A stretch of DNA of 64,000 nucleotides from Mycoemilia scoparia (GCA_027575805.1 JANBPU010000040.1:1-64000); one strand, 5' to 3'; shown: positions 21,985 through 33,305, counted from the first letter of the stretch. Notes: generated by a model from the letters alone, not told the origin. A program made the numbers and translations.

Positions 21985-22317
21985 ATGAAACTCTCTGCTT
22001 TCCTCACATCTTCTGCTCTCTTATTGGTCACTCTATCCCTTGCTACACCTTCTGACGCTTTGCCAACTCCTTCTCATGATCACAACAAAGCGAAAAGAAC
22101 CCCAGATGGTCGTCTTGGCAGAGCAAAGAGCAGTTTTCTTGGTACAGGCATAGGAGCAAGGAGGTGACTTCTTGGTAGCGGCTTACTTTGAAAGGGCAAT
22201 CTGTTTGGTGATGGCTTACTTGAAGAAGGAAAGGACGGTATGCTTGACTTGGGTAGTCGAAATGGACTAAACCCCGACACAGTGTTGAGTCCTAGGACCA
22301 TGGCCCAATATGGGTAA
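21985..22317 (+). pseudogene. Broken small secreted protein gene, 3' end replaced by MITE
   Basis: Starts MKLSAFLTSSALLLVTLSLA, a clear signal peptide, and continues TPSDALPTPSHDHNKAKRTP. The frame hits TGA at 22165-22167 and again at 22189-22191. Between and after these stops the same frame stays coding-like: FLGTGIG, LLGSGLL, LFGDGLL repeats, then EEGKDGMLDLGSRNGLNPD, up to TAA at 22315-22317. Both TGA codons could derive from CGA by one C-to-T change. The last codons (TAT GGG TAA) are the left end of an R1 element, so the original 3' end is lost. A TATA-like box lies about 115 nt upstream. Alternative: a genuine 60-aa secreted peptide ending at the first TGA (RARR-type basic end). The regular Leu/Gly repeat across the stops favours decay. 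Confidence 0.55.
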
Positions 22318-22426
22318 TAATTTTTGAAGGGTGAATTTTGGGGACCGGTGATTATAGGGGAATCACAGCCAAATGGATGTCCAGTTTTACTATTGAACTT
22401 TCACCCTTCAAAAATTATTGCCCATA
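22309..22426. mobile_element. R1 MITE, complete copy
   Basis: TA-flanked element TGGGTAATAATTTTTGAAGG ... CCTTCAAAAATTATTGCCCA, with inner element at 22311-22424, about 114 bp. Inverted ends of about 27 bp and flanking TA on both sides suggest a non-autonomous Tc1/mariner-type element. It interrupts the secreted-protein pseudogene. Confidence 0.85.
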
Positions 22427-22542
22427 TATTGACGTTGTTATGATTGGATATTCATTCTTTTATATATGTTTGAATTATTTTAGATTAAATCTTTGTAACT
22501 GAATTATTGAATCGAATACACAAACTTCTAATGCAAGGAATA

Positions 22543-22661
22543 TATGAGTGATTATTTATGAAGTGTGAATGTTTACTACTAAAACTAGACCTCCATTTGG
22601 CTGGGATTGCCCCTATAATCACTGGTCACCAAAAGGTACCCTTCAAAAATTATTGCCCATA
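22543..22661. mobile_element. R1 MITE, diverged copy
   Basis: Left end TGAGTGATTATTTATGAAGTGTGAA, internal CCATTTGGCTGGGATTGCCCC, right end CCCTTCAAAAATTATTGCCCA, flanked by TA. R2 sequence begins directly at the right flank, so it may have inserted into an R2 copy. Confidence 0.75.
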
Positions 22662-22832
22662 TGAGTTATGGGCTAGTTTGCGGGGAAAGTGTGAGTATAC
22701 CTGTTGCTCCCCATTAGTCTATGTGGCATACAGCTACCTCCCTAGGAGTAATAAAATGCTTAATCAATCAGGATACCTGTTGTTCCACTTTGGTGGTGGA
22801 CTTGCCACATACACACAGAGAGAATAGAAATA
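22662..22832 (+). repeat. R2 dispersed repeat, 3' half with insertion
   Basis: TTATGGGCTAGTTTGCGGGG and TTTGGTGGTGGACTTGCCAC match R2 near 48.2 kb. Between them lies a block (TATGTGGCATACAGCTACCT, GGAGTAATAAAATGCTTAA) that also occurs near 47.14-47.20 kb. Confidence 0.6.
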
Positions 22833-23947
22833 TCCAGCGCTTTTCTAGACAGAGTCTTGACAATGCAAAAATACTAAGACCATGACTGCTACCAATTATT
22901 TTTGAACATGTGCATGTGAACACAATCAAGCAAAGCAAGGAAAAAGGAAACGAATGAGAGAACAAAGTCAAGAGGGGGGACAGTAATTGACAGCTCACGG
23001 ATTTCCTGCTTATCAACCTGGCTGTTGGGTGGGAGTTTACCAATTTATGCAAACAACCTTTGGATTTGCGTAGATCACCCTCATTTGAGTGGGAGGTAGA
23101 TGTCGGGTACTATGTACCTTTTGCAGCTTGCTTAACCAAGATTCAGCTAACAACCAGAAACGCTGTGGGCTCGCAATACCTGATAGTGGTTGTTGTTGAA
23201 AAAATTGCCTACTTCCATTTGTAATACAGTGAAGCAGCTTATGAAATGCCGAAACGATGCCAACAAGCTAAAACAAGCCCTACATAACCCAGCTTCCCAT
23301 GCAAAAATGCACCAATTTGGACAAGAAGGGGTTCACTTGTAGATATTCAGTGGGTGTGGGAGACGAGAGGTACAGTAAGAGTCACGGATGAAACGTGGGG
23401 TCATCATGTATAGTTTCAAAATTCGGCATACTGGGGCTTTTCAAGGAGCCATACATCTCTCTGCCTACAGACTGTTAGTTATTACACAATCACTCAGTGC
23501 CAAATTTCAAAAAGCATGCGGATTGAGGTTTGAGAGAGAAGTTGGAGGGGCCAGTATGGTATCATAAACCCAGTGATGTTTTACTCGGGCCTTCAAAGCC
23601 TTAGCAACAGCTGGCTACTTAATATAGCAATAATTCACTCAACCTTTTGCAACAAATATGTATTTATCACTGGATGCTTTCCTGCGGTGCTTTGGCTTCC
23701 AGCTTTCTCTCTCTCCATTCTTATCCCTTCTTTCATTCTGACTCTCAAAAATAATCTTGCGACTATCTTTGCCTCTACAGTAGCTTTACATAATCACTAC
23801 ACGCTTATTAGCAAATAAGCTCCCCATCAATATACACATACCTTCTTTTTCACTTTCCAACTTGCTTACTAAACACCCGACTTACATTCTTTCCTTTACC
23901 CAATTGACTAGTATTTCATTTGTTTTATATAAACATACGTGGTTAAT

Positions 23948-25549
23948 ATGCCGAGAGCACCCAGGAAAAATGACAAAGAGGAGGCAAGCCCCGTATTAGT
24001 TACATGTATAGCCATTTGGAAACCTATATCAAGGCTTCTTGGTTGTTTATAGCTCGATATATCCAAAACCCCATATCCTTTGAATTAATTCTAAATTCTA
24101 CTTTGTGAATTAGGATGGACAGTATGGACACCCAACAAATGGCCAAGCACAGAGCGAGGTGACCAGTAATAGTAAAAGAGGCGCCTCTAGAGGTCGAGGT
24201 CGTGGTCGTGGTCGAGGAGGAATTAATGGAAAGGGGGCGACTTATTCTACCAAAAAGGCTACAAAACCATATTCAACGTCACCCACATTTAGAGTTAATA
24301 TTAGTAGAAGCGTTAACTCAAGCCCCCGATCCACACCACCGCCATCACAGCCTCAAGCAAATTCGCCACGGCCATACAACCACGCACCAGGCTTCATCCC
24401 AATATCGCCAAATCCATACACAGACACTTCAAGTAACAATAAACAGACCCATGGCAGGACAAGGTCAGGCGCATTGCCTCCATCTCCGCTACTTATGCCA
24501 AACACATCAGCATCCCATATGTATCAGTCCCAACATCAAAATAGGCCTATTTCTCCATCTCATCACTCAACACGGTCGATCACATCGATTATGATGAACA
24601 CAATGTCAATAAATAGTCCTATAGCCCATGTTGCCAGCCTGTCTAGATCTGTTACTCCGGACTCTCTTAATTCAGATGGCGAGAATAGCGATAACAATAG
24701 CAGCATGACAAACAGTCCAACACTATCACACTCTTCTGGGTTTTCCCTGAATTCACCACTACGCAGCCCCTTGGGTCAATCTTCCAGTCATAAAGAAAAT
24801 GGCAATGGATCATTAGGCAGCCCTCTAGGTAAAAATAAAAGATCTAGAAAATCACAAAACCATGTATTAGAAAGGCGACGAGAAAGGAATAGAGAGGCCG
24901 CAAAGAGGTCACGGCATCGTCAGCAGAAACGTGCTGAAGAACTAGAAAGGCGATGCAATATTTTGAAAAACACAGAAATCGAAATGAACCGAAAATTGAA
25001 TTTGTTGAAGAGGTTTAATGACTATCCTCCAGATAAAGTCGTGTGTCTAGAGGGGAGAAAGCGGAATCTAGTCGAAATAGACGAATGCGTGGACTATTTG
25101 ATGTACCAACTGACATACCTGGACTTGCAAATCCAATACCTAATCACCAATGTCGTGACATTTAACCAGGAGCGCATAGAGTAGGTACTATTGAGCTCAA
25201 TATTCGTTTATTTACATACAAACATCTCCAATCAGCCAGTACCTTGATATCGTTTTCTAAAACAATACTCCTTTTTTATTTTAATATATGTTTATATAGA
25301 TGCACTACCATGTATGATAGAGGCGAGGATGTCACTTTTCCCACAGTGGTGGGATACCTTAGCCCTGATCCCTCTTGCGGGTTGAAACCTCATGAACTTT
25401 TTGCACTACAGCAAAAGCAAAAAGAGGCAGCCAATGGTTCAAATGATCTCTCTTCTCAAAACATTCCACCTCATAATTCTGATGGCACTGATAAAAATAG
25501 CGCCTTGTCTACCAAATCAGCCTCTCCAACTGCCACTACCAAGTCTTGA
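23948..25549 (+). CDS. bZIP transcription factor
   Basis: Three exons, 23948-23992, 24114-25180 and 25300-25549, giving 453 aa. The first join is in phase 0 (EEASP then DGQYG). The second uses GA|GTAGGT and TATAG|A, giving NQERIECTTMYD. The N-terminal region carries an RG-rich run (SRGRGRGRGRGG, about 40-51) and long Ser/Pro/Asn-rich disorder. The bZIP domain lies at about 260-315: basic region RRRERNREAAKRSRHRQQKR contains the N-x-A-A-x-x-S-R DNA-contact signature (274-282). It is followed by a short zipper with L292, L299, M306 and L313. A helical C-terminal part (LVEIDECVDYLMYQLTYLDL) follows. It is a nuclear DNA-binding regulator, target unknown. The RG-rich head is unusual for fungal bZIPs. 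Confidence 0.88.
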
Positions 25550-26289
25550 TTGTTTTTCTTGTTTTTCTAGCTCGTGAATAGGCATTCGCCACCACCACCA
25601 CCAATACTCACATATTCCTATATTGGATGCATTTTACTTTCAAATAATATTTCGCTTCTTTTGCAATCCTTTATAATAGCAGCAATGTTATCATGCTATA
25701 AAGCTTCAGTTAAACAACAAAGGTTTCCAGTGGTCCAGAAATAAGTAAAGCCTTTTCATTAAAGGAATAGTTTACGGGAGAATTGAGGTACTTCTGATGA
25801 TCATGTACCTTAGATCATAAAATTAAATCAAAAAGATGACGTTTACATCATCCATCTATACCTGGAATACGCATAATAAGGGCACAAAATTGTAAATATA
25901 GAGTATACATCAAAGCAGGCATATACACTACTCCTCTTCCCAAATTCCCTTTTATTGCATTTATTCCTAGTGTATTCTAACTGTAACCAAGTAACCCAAT
26001 ACATAGTAGCAAACAATTGCGAGTGTTGTGCACAAATGTAAGTAGTCTTATTTGCATAATGATGTTTTGGCCATTAGTTTATATATTCCATTATTTCTTG
26101 GGTTTGGCATTTCACGATTTGCCAATGCAGCACACAATAATAAATTCTGTCAACGTATATATGCTCACAGAATTTAACTAAAGTTGCTTGGTCAACACTA
26201 TAAACTAATAAATAATTTTGATATAAAATGAATACATAGTCTATATATCAATCGATAAACACTACTACTATTAAAGGAGAGAAAATACA
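25550..26289. other. Intergenic DNA
   Basis: AT-rich gap between the bZIP gene and the proteasome gene. It includes a short CCACCACCACCACC run near 25589. No gene was recognised. Confidence 0.5.
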
Positions 26290-27357
26290 ATGTCACGTCG
26301 TTTTGATTCAAGAACCAACATATTCGATCCACAAGGCAAGTGCTATCAACATCTATGGCAATAATATATTTATACTAAAGCAAATGCTCTTGAAAAGTGA
26401 AATGGCAGGTACACATATTAACATTGGATTGGTGGGAACATAATACTGCAAATACTGAAAATAGGACGCGTTCGTCAGGTAGAAAATGCCATTGAGGCAG
26501 TTAACCACGGATCATTGGTCCTTGGTTTAAAATGCAGCGATGGAGCCCTGTTGTTTGCCGAAAGAGAAGATCAGTCTAAACTGCTGGAACAACAACAAGA
26601 AAAAATTTACAAGATTGACAAGTACGTTAACTATAAGATGTATTACTATTTTTATATATGTACTAACATAATTGATAATATTTCTAATGTTGTTAATAAT
26701 CTGTAGACACATTATGACCGGAGTAGTTGGTGTCAATTCGGACAGCAACACTTTAGTAACCAGATCACGTCATCAAGCCCAAGGTCACCTCAAGACATTC
26801 AACAGCCCCATTGAGACCGAGAAGCTGGTAAACTACGTCGCTCACTTCAAGCACCTTTATACCCAATATGGTGGTATGCGTCCTTATGGTGTATCGATGT
26901 TAATTGTTGGCTATGATGAAGCAACCAGCGAATTCCAATTATTCCGTACTGATCCGGCTGGCAACTACGATGCCTGGAGGGCCACTTGCATCGGAAAATC
27001 TGAACAAGTCAAGATCGGGAGAGATATTCTCAAGACATCTCTTGCTGATGGCGCTACTCTGGATTTGGATCAAGGTATCCGTGCTGCACTTAAAGTATTG
27101 TCCAAGATCAAGGAATCCAACATCGACTGTGCTGACAAGAGTAAGTTAAAGATACTGTTATCCATGTTTTTTTACAAGTTTTACAAAAGTGACTAAGATG
27201 CCGATTGTTTCTTATAGTTGAACTTGCTACGCTCAAAGTTGTCAACGGTGAACCTACTATAAAGATATACACAATCCCAGAAATTAAAGAAAAGCTGGTG
27301 GAAAACAAAGACCTGTTCAAAAAAGATGACGATTCCTCAGACGAAGACGATGAATGA
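26290..27357 (+). CDS. 20S proteasome subunit alpha-4-like (divergent)
   Basis: Four exons, 26290-26335, 26465-26621, 26707-27140 and 27218-27357, giving 258 aa. The first intron is of GC-AG type (AAG|GCAAGT). No GT donor gives the conserved join FDPQGRVRQVE. The alpha-subunit N-terminal signature is recognisable but altered: RVRQVENAIEAV where alpha-4 has RLYQVEYAMEAI. The core has YGGMRPYGVSMLIVGYD, FRTDPAGNYDAWRATCIG and IELATLKVVNG, closest to PSMA4/Pre9. The core usually forms part of the alpha ring of the 20S proteasome. The usual Lys-rich C-terminal tail is replaced by an acidic end (DDDSSDEDDE). The Tyr-to-Asn change and the weakened middle part suggest a diverged paralog rather than the main copy, although a fast-evolving sole copy is possible. 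Confidence 0.85.
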
Positions 27358-27818
27358 TTCCTGTAATAGTACATTACAATCTGTGGATTTAAACTTGTGA
27401 TTGAATGTTAGTCCATGGAATTTATTGTTATTATTATTATTACCATTACATAGCTGAAGGCATCGTTTTAAACTACATGGCAGTTTTTACTTTGTGACCA
27501 TTATCATTTCTATTACTTTTACATTTCAACACAAAATCATTATTTGTCAAATTTAGCTCATTGTCTGGAAAGTTATGAATGGTGTGTGATATTTTGGTTA
27601 GTATTAAAGAAATGTTGTTGATAAGCATAAAACAAATATATAAAAATGAAGGATTAATAGATCGACTATGAAAGAAAGGTTAATGGATGAAACAATGGAC
27701 TAGAAACAAAAGAGTTGAAACAAAAGGAGATGATTATATTAAATATCAAAGCAATAGTAAATATCTTGTTGGTATCATCAAGGCTTTATTGTTTGTAGGT
27801 TTGTGTTGATACTAAATG
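27358..27818. other. Short intergenic gap
   Basis: Convergent 3' region between the proteasome gene (plus) and the PAP2 gene (minus). It has a short ATT repeat near 27427-27443. Confidence 0.5.
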
Positions 27819-28832
27819 CTAAACACCTTGATAGTTAATGGCTGTGTGAGGATGACCTTGGAATTGGTGATTTGGTCCATTAAGGATGCTAAGGTGAATA
27901 GGTGGTTGGAAGTCTTGTGCTCCGCTCGTAGAATCATTATTAGCACTACCATTTCCATCAATTTTCTTATTGTTCTCTCTGTTTTGACAACGGCGGTTGT
28001 ATGGTTCTCCAGCATCATCACTACCCAGGGGAGGATAGTAGACGCGGTAAGCAAAGTAAGCCATGCCAAGGCCGAGCAAAGAGCCAATAAATACATCCTG
28101 CCAGTGGTGGCGGTAGTCGCTGACACGAGTCAGGGCAACATATGTAGCAAACAGCAGTGGGAAGTTTGCGAGATATGCAACATGGCTAAAGCCACGGCCA
28201 TCATACAGTTTAAAGTAGCCAGCAATGAAAAATGACATGTAGCCAAGCCCAGCAAACGAAAATGAAGAATGACCAGAGGGGAAACTCCTCTGGCCATCCT
28301 GCATCAAATACTCATCGGTCTCAGTGCAAACATCATTAGTCGATAGTCCCCAAGTAGGGTCGCTTGAACCAGCCTTGGGTTTGCATCTGGCAATGAAATC
28401 TGGGCGCTTACGGCCAGCCAAGTTCTTTACGACATTGGTAAACATCAAATTCATCGTCATGGCAACGACAAAGCTCAGTATGCCAATGTGCAAGTCATGG
28501 TAAAACTTGTATGGGTGTTCCCTGTTGCGTAGAGCATACAAACAGTCTTTCCAGTGTCTTAATATGCACAAAAATATGATAGTGGCCAGAGGAATTACGG
28601 AGCAAATAGCGGCGGCGGCGCTGAATGTTATGGTGTCGGGCTTATGGGGATACATGATGGTCTTGTCGGTCAGGGAAAATTCGCGATGGAAAGGCTCCAG
28701 TTTGCCTAGCAGACCCCATAGGATGCCCATGATGATCACAAATACCCAGTCGGTGAGATATGAGAAGGTCTTGGTCCTGAAAAACGGGCGTCGTTTTGAC
28801 CCCTGCTCCTCTTGGGTAAGTTGTCCAGACAT
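27819..28832 (-). CDS. PAP2-family lipid phosphate phosphatase (Dpp1/LPP-like)
   Basis: A 337-aa single-exon integral membrane phosphatase. The three catalytic motifs are complete: KNLAGRKRP at 136-144 (K-x6-R-P), PSGH at 185-188, and TRVSDYRHHWQD at 235-246 with the catalytic His242 (Arg-x5-His-x3-Asp). Hydrophobic segments flank these: about 26-43, 68-91, 115-134, 190-208, 222-236 and 246-263, matching the six-TM lipid phosphatase fold. Family members dephosphorylate diacylglycerol pyrophosphate, phosphatidate and lysophosphatidate at vacuolar or other membranes. The C-terminal 70 residues are polar, Asn/Gly-rich and probably cytoplasmic. The start ATG at 28832 gives a normal cytoplasmic N terminus (KRRPFFRTK before TM1). 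The specific lipid substrate cannot be told from sequence. Confidence 0.95.
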   Translation of the reverse strand: MSGQLTQEEQGSKRRPFFRTKTFSYLTDWVFVIIMGILWGLLGKLEPFHREFSLTDKTIMYPHKPDTITFSAAAAICSVIPLATIIFLCILRHWKDCLYALRNREHPYKFYHDLHIGILSFVVAMTMNLMFTNVVKNLAGRKRPDFIARCKPKAGSSDPTWGLSTNDVCTETDEYLMQDGQRSFPSGHSSFSFAGLGYMSFFIAGYFKLYDGRGFSHVAYLANFPLLFATYVALTRVSDYRHHWQDVFIGSLLGLGMAYFAYRVYYPPLGSDDAGEPYNRRCQNRENNKKIDGNGSANNDSTSGAQDFQPPIHLSILNGPNHQFQGHPHTAINYQGV

Positions 28833-30162
28833 GCTCGTTTATATTTGTGTGTCTTTATGGCTTATAGGTATATAGATATATGTATGTATAAATAATGTAG
28901 TGGTTTAAGTAAAGTGCAAGAAAATGTGAAATGCGTATTGGAGCAGTATAACTTTGGTGGAGTCAAATCAATTTGTAATATAGTCCGAAGTCAGCCACAA
29001 TAGGGTCTACTTTTTCTGAGAAAATGGGATATTTGTATCTATATCGCACAATCCTTTTGCCTCTGTGTCGTGTGGGGAGGAAACTGCGTGTATCAGTGGT
29101 TATTTTTAGAATCAAGTAATAACAATAGAAGATATTCGTTAAAGTATGAAAAGATAAAAAAGCTTGGAAGGAGGAAGAGGCGGAAAAATTGAAAAATGAA
29201 GCAAGTGGGAGAGCACAAGCTAATAAACCTTTGCTTATTTTGCTGATACTGCTATTATTTCTTTAAAAGCGGAAGCTAGGAAATATTGGATAGAGGGAAA
29301 ATGGTATACTAGCATACCCGGAAACAAAAACAAAGAATAGGAACACCAAAAATCAAGACGGGCAAATGGCAAAATCCAGCTCATCCTTCTTTAAATCAAT
29401 GCTGGTTCTAAGAAAGATCCATATTTTTAGTCCTCAAAAACCGCTACTGAACCCAATAATGCCTGCCGAAACTCTTCAGGGCTTGTAAATTAATTCGACC
29501 AAGAATTCTTTATACCCCCATCCTTTTTCTCCTCTTGTGCCATATGAAACCGCCTGTCACAGTTGGACTCGCACTCAATCAGAGGATAGTCCCTTGTTCA
29601 GTAATGCCAAGAAACCAATCCATCACACCAGTCGGCCTATCTGCATGTTGCAATAATACACTCTTATGATTGCTCTAGACCAATTATTTTGCTCTTACCT
29701 GTTCCTCTGAAACTCACATCTCTATCTGCTTTCCAACAATACACTGCTTCGCATTTTCACAGCTCGCTCGCTCTCTATATTACCATCAAGATTGTCAGAG
29801 CACCTTAAATAGAAACATCTGAGCAGGGTGCTAATTCACCAACCACTAACAAAACTTATCCTTCAATAGAAGAACCTGTAGCCTCCTTTTTGGTACCCTT
29901 AACCACATACCAGCAACGTCTTGATATCAGCAATAATTGTTACAGCATATGTTGTTATAGTGGTGTATATTCGTGCTTCAACCAAACAGAATAAATAGAT
30001 ATTAGCCATTGCATTATTGGGAAATAATTTAGATTTTATTACATCTTGATCTTTGTCGTCTTGGCTTAAATCATCCTTCTTTGCTACTTCCCTTCATTTG
30101 GCAGCGAGCATTTCAGCTGATAGCTCAATATATGGCTTTGTCTATCACTGTGTTGTTACAGA

Positions 30163-30215
30163 TATGTGTGATCATTTATAGTATTAATTTAGTCCTTCAA
30201 AAATAACTACCCATA
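30163..30215. mobile_element. R1-related MITE, short remnant
   Basis: Right side AATTTAGTCCTTCAAAAATAACTACCCATA is the reverse complement of the left end of the copy at 59256. Only about 50 bp remain between TA dinucleotides. Confidence 0.55.
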
Positions 30216-30732
30216 TCTAAAGACATTAGAAATCTGTGCTCAAAAATCATTATATTCCGGTCCCTTGTTTATCTAAAGAATCAATGTCATCTTCGCATTA
30301 TACTAAAATTACTAATCTACCATGTTCTCTTATGAATATGTCACACACACAATTTGATACCACACTAGAGCCTGAACCTCGGAATTCAAGGAACAGCAAT
30401 AAATAGTTATTTCCTAGTCAACCCTCTGCTAACCAGTTGGCTGCATATTTATTACTAGTGTGCAGTATGGGGGCACTTCTATTGAGCTTTTGACACCCCT
30501 TTAATTATTTTGGTGACAACAAGGAATAAAAATATCACAAAGGTTGGGTGTTAATCCAAACCCCAGCATACCATTTCTAATTGTAAAAGTGGTAACACCA
30601 ATAGATGAGCCTTTCTTTGTGGCTCTGTGTTTCCAAGAAGTTTGTTCTAAATAGAAAAGCTGCTGGCGTTCTTTTTAAATCACAATGATCACGTAGTGGT
30701 TACCAAGGCCCTGACCATGTTGATTTACCAAT

Positions 30733-31389
30733 ATGCATTTATCTAGAAGGATGCTCTGTGGGAGTTGTTGCCAATGCGTTGCTAATATAGTCCTTGCATT
30801 AGTATTTGGCGCTGAAAGGGTACAGCCAAGTAGCCGCAATGTTGTTCATTTATGTGAAGGACAAATATTCTTATATCAGAGTGAGATTGGTATAATGCGG
30901 TCCAACTTTGCCTATAGTCTAATCCAAGATAATAGTGGACACTTTACTGTGTTTAAACATCAGGTCGTCTAATGTATGAAAGAATCGGGTGTCCTTGATA
31001 TAGTGGATGAAGTTGAAAAGAAGTCCATGATTATAAACATTCCAAAGCTCCTCCAAAGACTAAGATACCTCATAATCACGCCCAAAGTAATTATACTTTC
31101 TTTTCTGGTGAATTTGACTATAAAACTTTCCACCTTTGAGAGTAGCCTAAAGTATTTGGATATTATATGGGCCTTATTTAATTTGCTTCCGCTGATTACA
31201 ACTTCAATATGGACCAATGCTGTTTTCGATCATAGTCATAAAAAAGCAATGGCTTTAAGCAGACTTAAAAGAATAATACCAAGAACCCGCAAGAAATTTG
31301 TTTCTCATTATTACAAGCGACAGTTTAGAAGATTAATGGTTTTCACCCTATACCCTATGTATAAACAATGCAGCATCAATATAGTTTGA
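30733..31389 (+). pseudogene. Interrupted membrane-protein-like frame
   Basis: Two open stretches in the same frame (30733-30969 and 30976-31389) are separated only by TAA at 30970-30972. The downstream part reads like protein: acidic DIVDEVEKK, hydrophobic YLIITPKVIILSFLVNL and IIWALFNLLPLITTSIW segments, then a basic stretch (ALSRLKRIIPRTRKKF). No family was recognised. It could be a decayed gene with a premature stop, part of a spliced gene whose introns are not obvious, or chance. A second start at ATG 30976 would allow a 137-aa product. Confidence 0.3.
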
Positions 31390-31979
31390 GCCAAATTGCT
31401 AGTCAAGAATGCATATATTAATAAAAAGTTTATATAAATGTATGTACATGCCTCGGTCTTGAATATCCGAGGCACGTTCTTTTTAGAATTGTGGCCAAAG
31501 AAACCCTTCTACCCTTACTTCATGCCACTTTAGTCAAATGCACTGATATTTCTTTCATGCCCCTTTGAGCTACACATACAACTATTGTATCAAATAAAAG
31601 CATGGCTTAACATTTCCTTGAAAAAATTATGTATTGTTTGCAAGAAAGCATACCTAAATGATGTTTCCTAATCAATTGAATTTGGTAATATATACTATGT
31701 ACCAAATAGCAAGCAGCGCTTGATTGACACATCTATACTATCTTCCTAAGCCCACAAAGTGAGGCATTGGAGTAATGTTTAACACACCAAGAGTGAGGCT
31801 CTGAAATTTCTCAACAAAATATTCTGTAGACTATCATATCACCAAATCAGTTCCGATGGTTTTAAATTTAGCTATATTATTTCCATGAATATGACGAAAT
31901 TTCAATAATGATCAAATACGAAATAGATGGAAATGAGTCCTAGGATTTTGTCCCAATTAAGAGCCAATTCATATCGCCA

Positions 31980-32185
31980 GCACTCCATCAAAAGGCAACA
32001 ATCCTGTACGATAATAAAACATCTTATTGCTCCTAGCGGGGGGTGGCCATATGCCACATACACTAGAAATTGTGTTTACAAGCAACAACCCTGTACCCCC
32101 ATGCCTCTAGCAAATTTGGCCCATAAGCCATACATTTTAGGCTGGAATTGGAGATATTATTCTGGTGTACTTCCCAGGTGAGATT
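31980..32185 (-). repeat. R2 dispersed repeat, copy on minus strand
   Basis: Blocks CCATCAAAAGGCAACAATCC, TTTGGCCCATAAGCCATACA and TATTATTCTGGTGTACTTCC correspond to the complement of R2. The middle is partly duplicated. Confidence 0.55.
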
Positions 32186-33297
32186 TTGCTATATGCAACT
32201 CTTAGGGTCCTGTTTTTGTCTAGAGCCGTGTAAACTTTGCACATAGTTGAAGGCCATATTGGGTCTTAATTAGAGCAACCACATGCTTTAACTACCATAT
32301 TCCCGCATGGGAAGCTCTTTCAGTAAACAAACTTAAACCCCCAAAATATCAAATTGAGGCATTTGGGTAAAGAGAGATGAATAAAAGGATTTTGCTATTT
32401 ACCCTATCATATTAGGCAGTAGCAGACATCAATGTTTCACGCAGCCAACAATAGTTGTGGTTTCTAAACCTAGATGTAAACAAGCCTTGTAACAGCCACG
32501 CCTTTGAAGACAATGATACAAAGAAACATGTTAAACTTTAAATGGCACTTTGGCCATTGTTTGCTGATGCACATACATTCATTCAGCTTATCACCTATCC
32601 ATTAAGAATGTAGCAAATTGGTCTACCTTTATCTGTAAATGCTGATTTGGTTCTATATGTGCATCAGGCGGTTTTTAAAGACGAGAACCCCACGGAAAAT
32701 CGATTTAGCATATTGGATACCCGTGCTTTGACAATGCAACTCATTGCTTTGTGGGGGGTATAACGTTAAGCGAATACTAAACAATCACACCTGCTTTTAC
32801 TTTTGTAGATCATCCTTCTGCGCTACATAGATTTGCTCTGCCATAACGTCATAAACTCAATGATAAAGTTTAAACATACCAGGTCAAGAAGGTCAGCATC
32901 TCTTTGCTCAAAATGACTTTTGCATGGATTCAGTTGGATAAACCACTTGTACTGGATCAAAACCGTATTGGATTCCCAAAGGTCTTTATGGTAGTACGAT
33001 AAGTCCACGGCAGGTCTTACAAAGAGTGGACTGGCAAAAAGGTGAAGGATTAGTTAGCCACATCAGTGCAATTTCGGATGATAATAGGGGCCTAGCCACA
33101 TTTGGTTTAATACTTTTCCTTTATCAAAAGCAAGGGGCGCTCCTCATTCAAACATACCTGCATATGTGTGCTGGGTGGGTTTGAAAGAACAGCGTAGTCA
33201 AAACATCAGTAATAAATAATGTAGTGAGGCATTTCTCTCTCACTATGTGACGCGCAAGAAATGAGAGGTTTTTAAATGCCTCAGGCCATTGTTCAAA

Positions 33298-33305
33298 TAT
33301 AAATA
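33298..33305 (+). promoter_or_regulatory. TATA box of secreted SOD-like gene
   Basis: TATAAATA, 125 nt before the ATG at 33430. A comparable distance is seen for the TATA-like box of the secreted pseudogene at 21985. Confidence 0.6.

Larger units (their letters stand above)
22427..23947. other. Intergenic DNA with R1 and R2 repeats
   Basis: Contains an R1 copy at 22543-22661, R2-like sequence from about 22662 to 22830, then unassigned DNA. A long CT-rich stretch at about 23680-23930 precedes the bZIP gene start and resembles a fungal promoter/leader. Confidence 0.5.
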
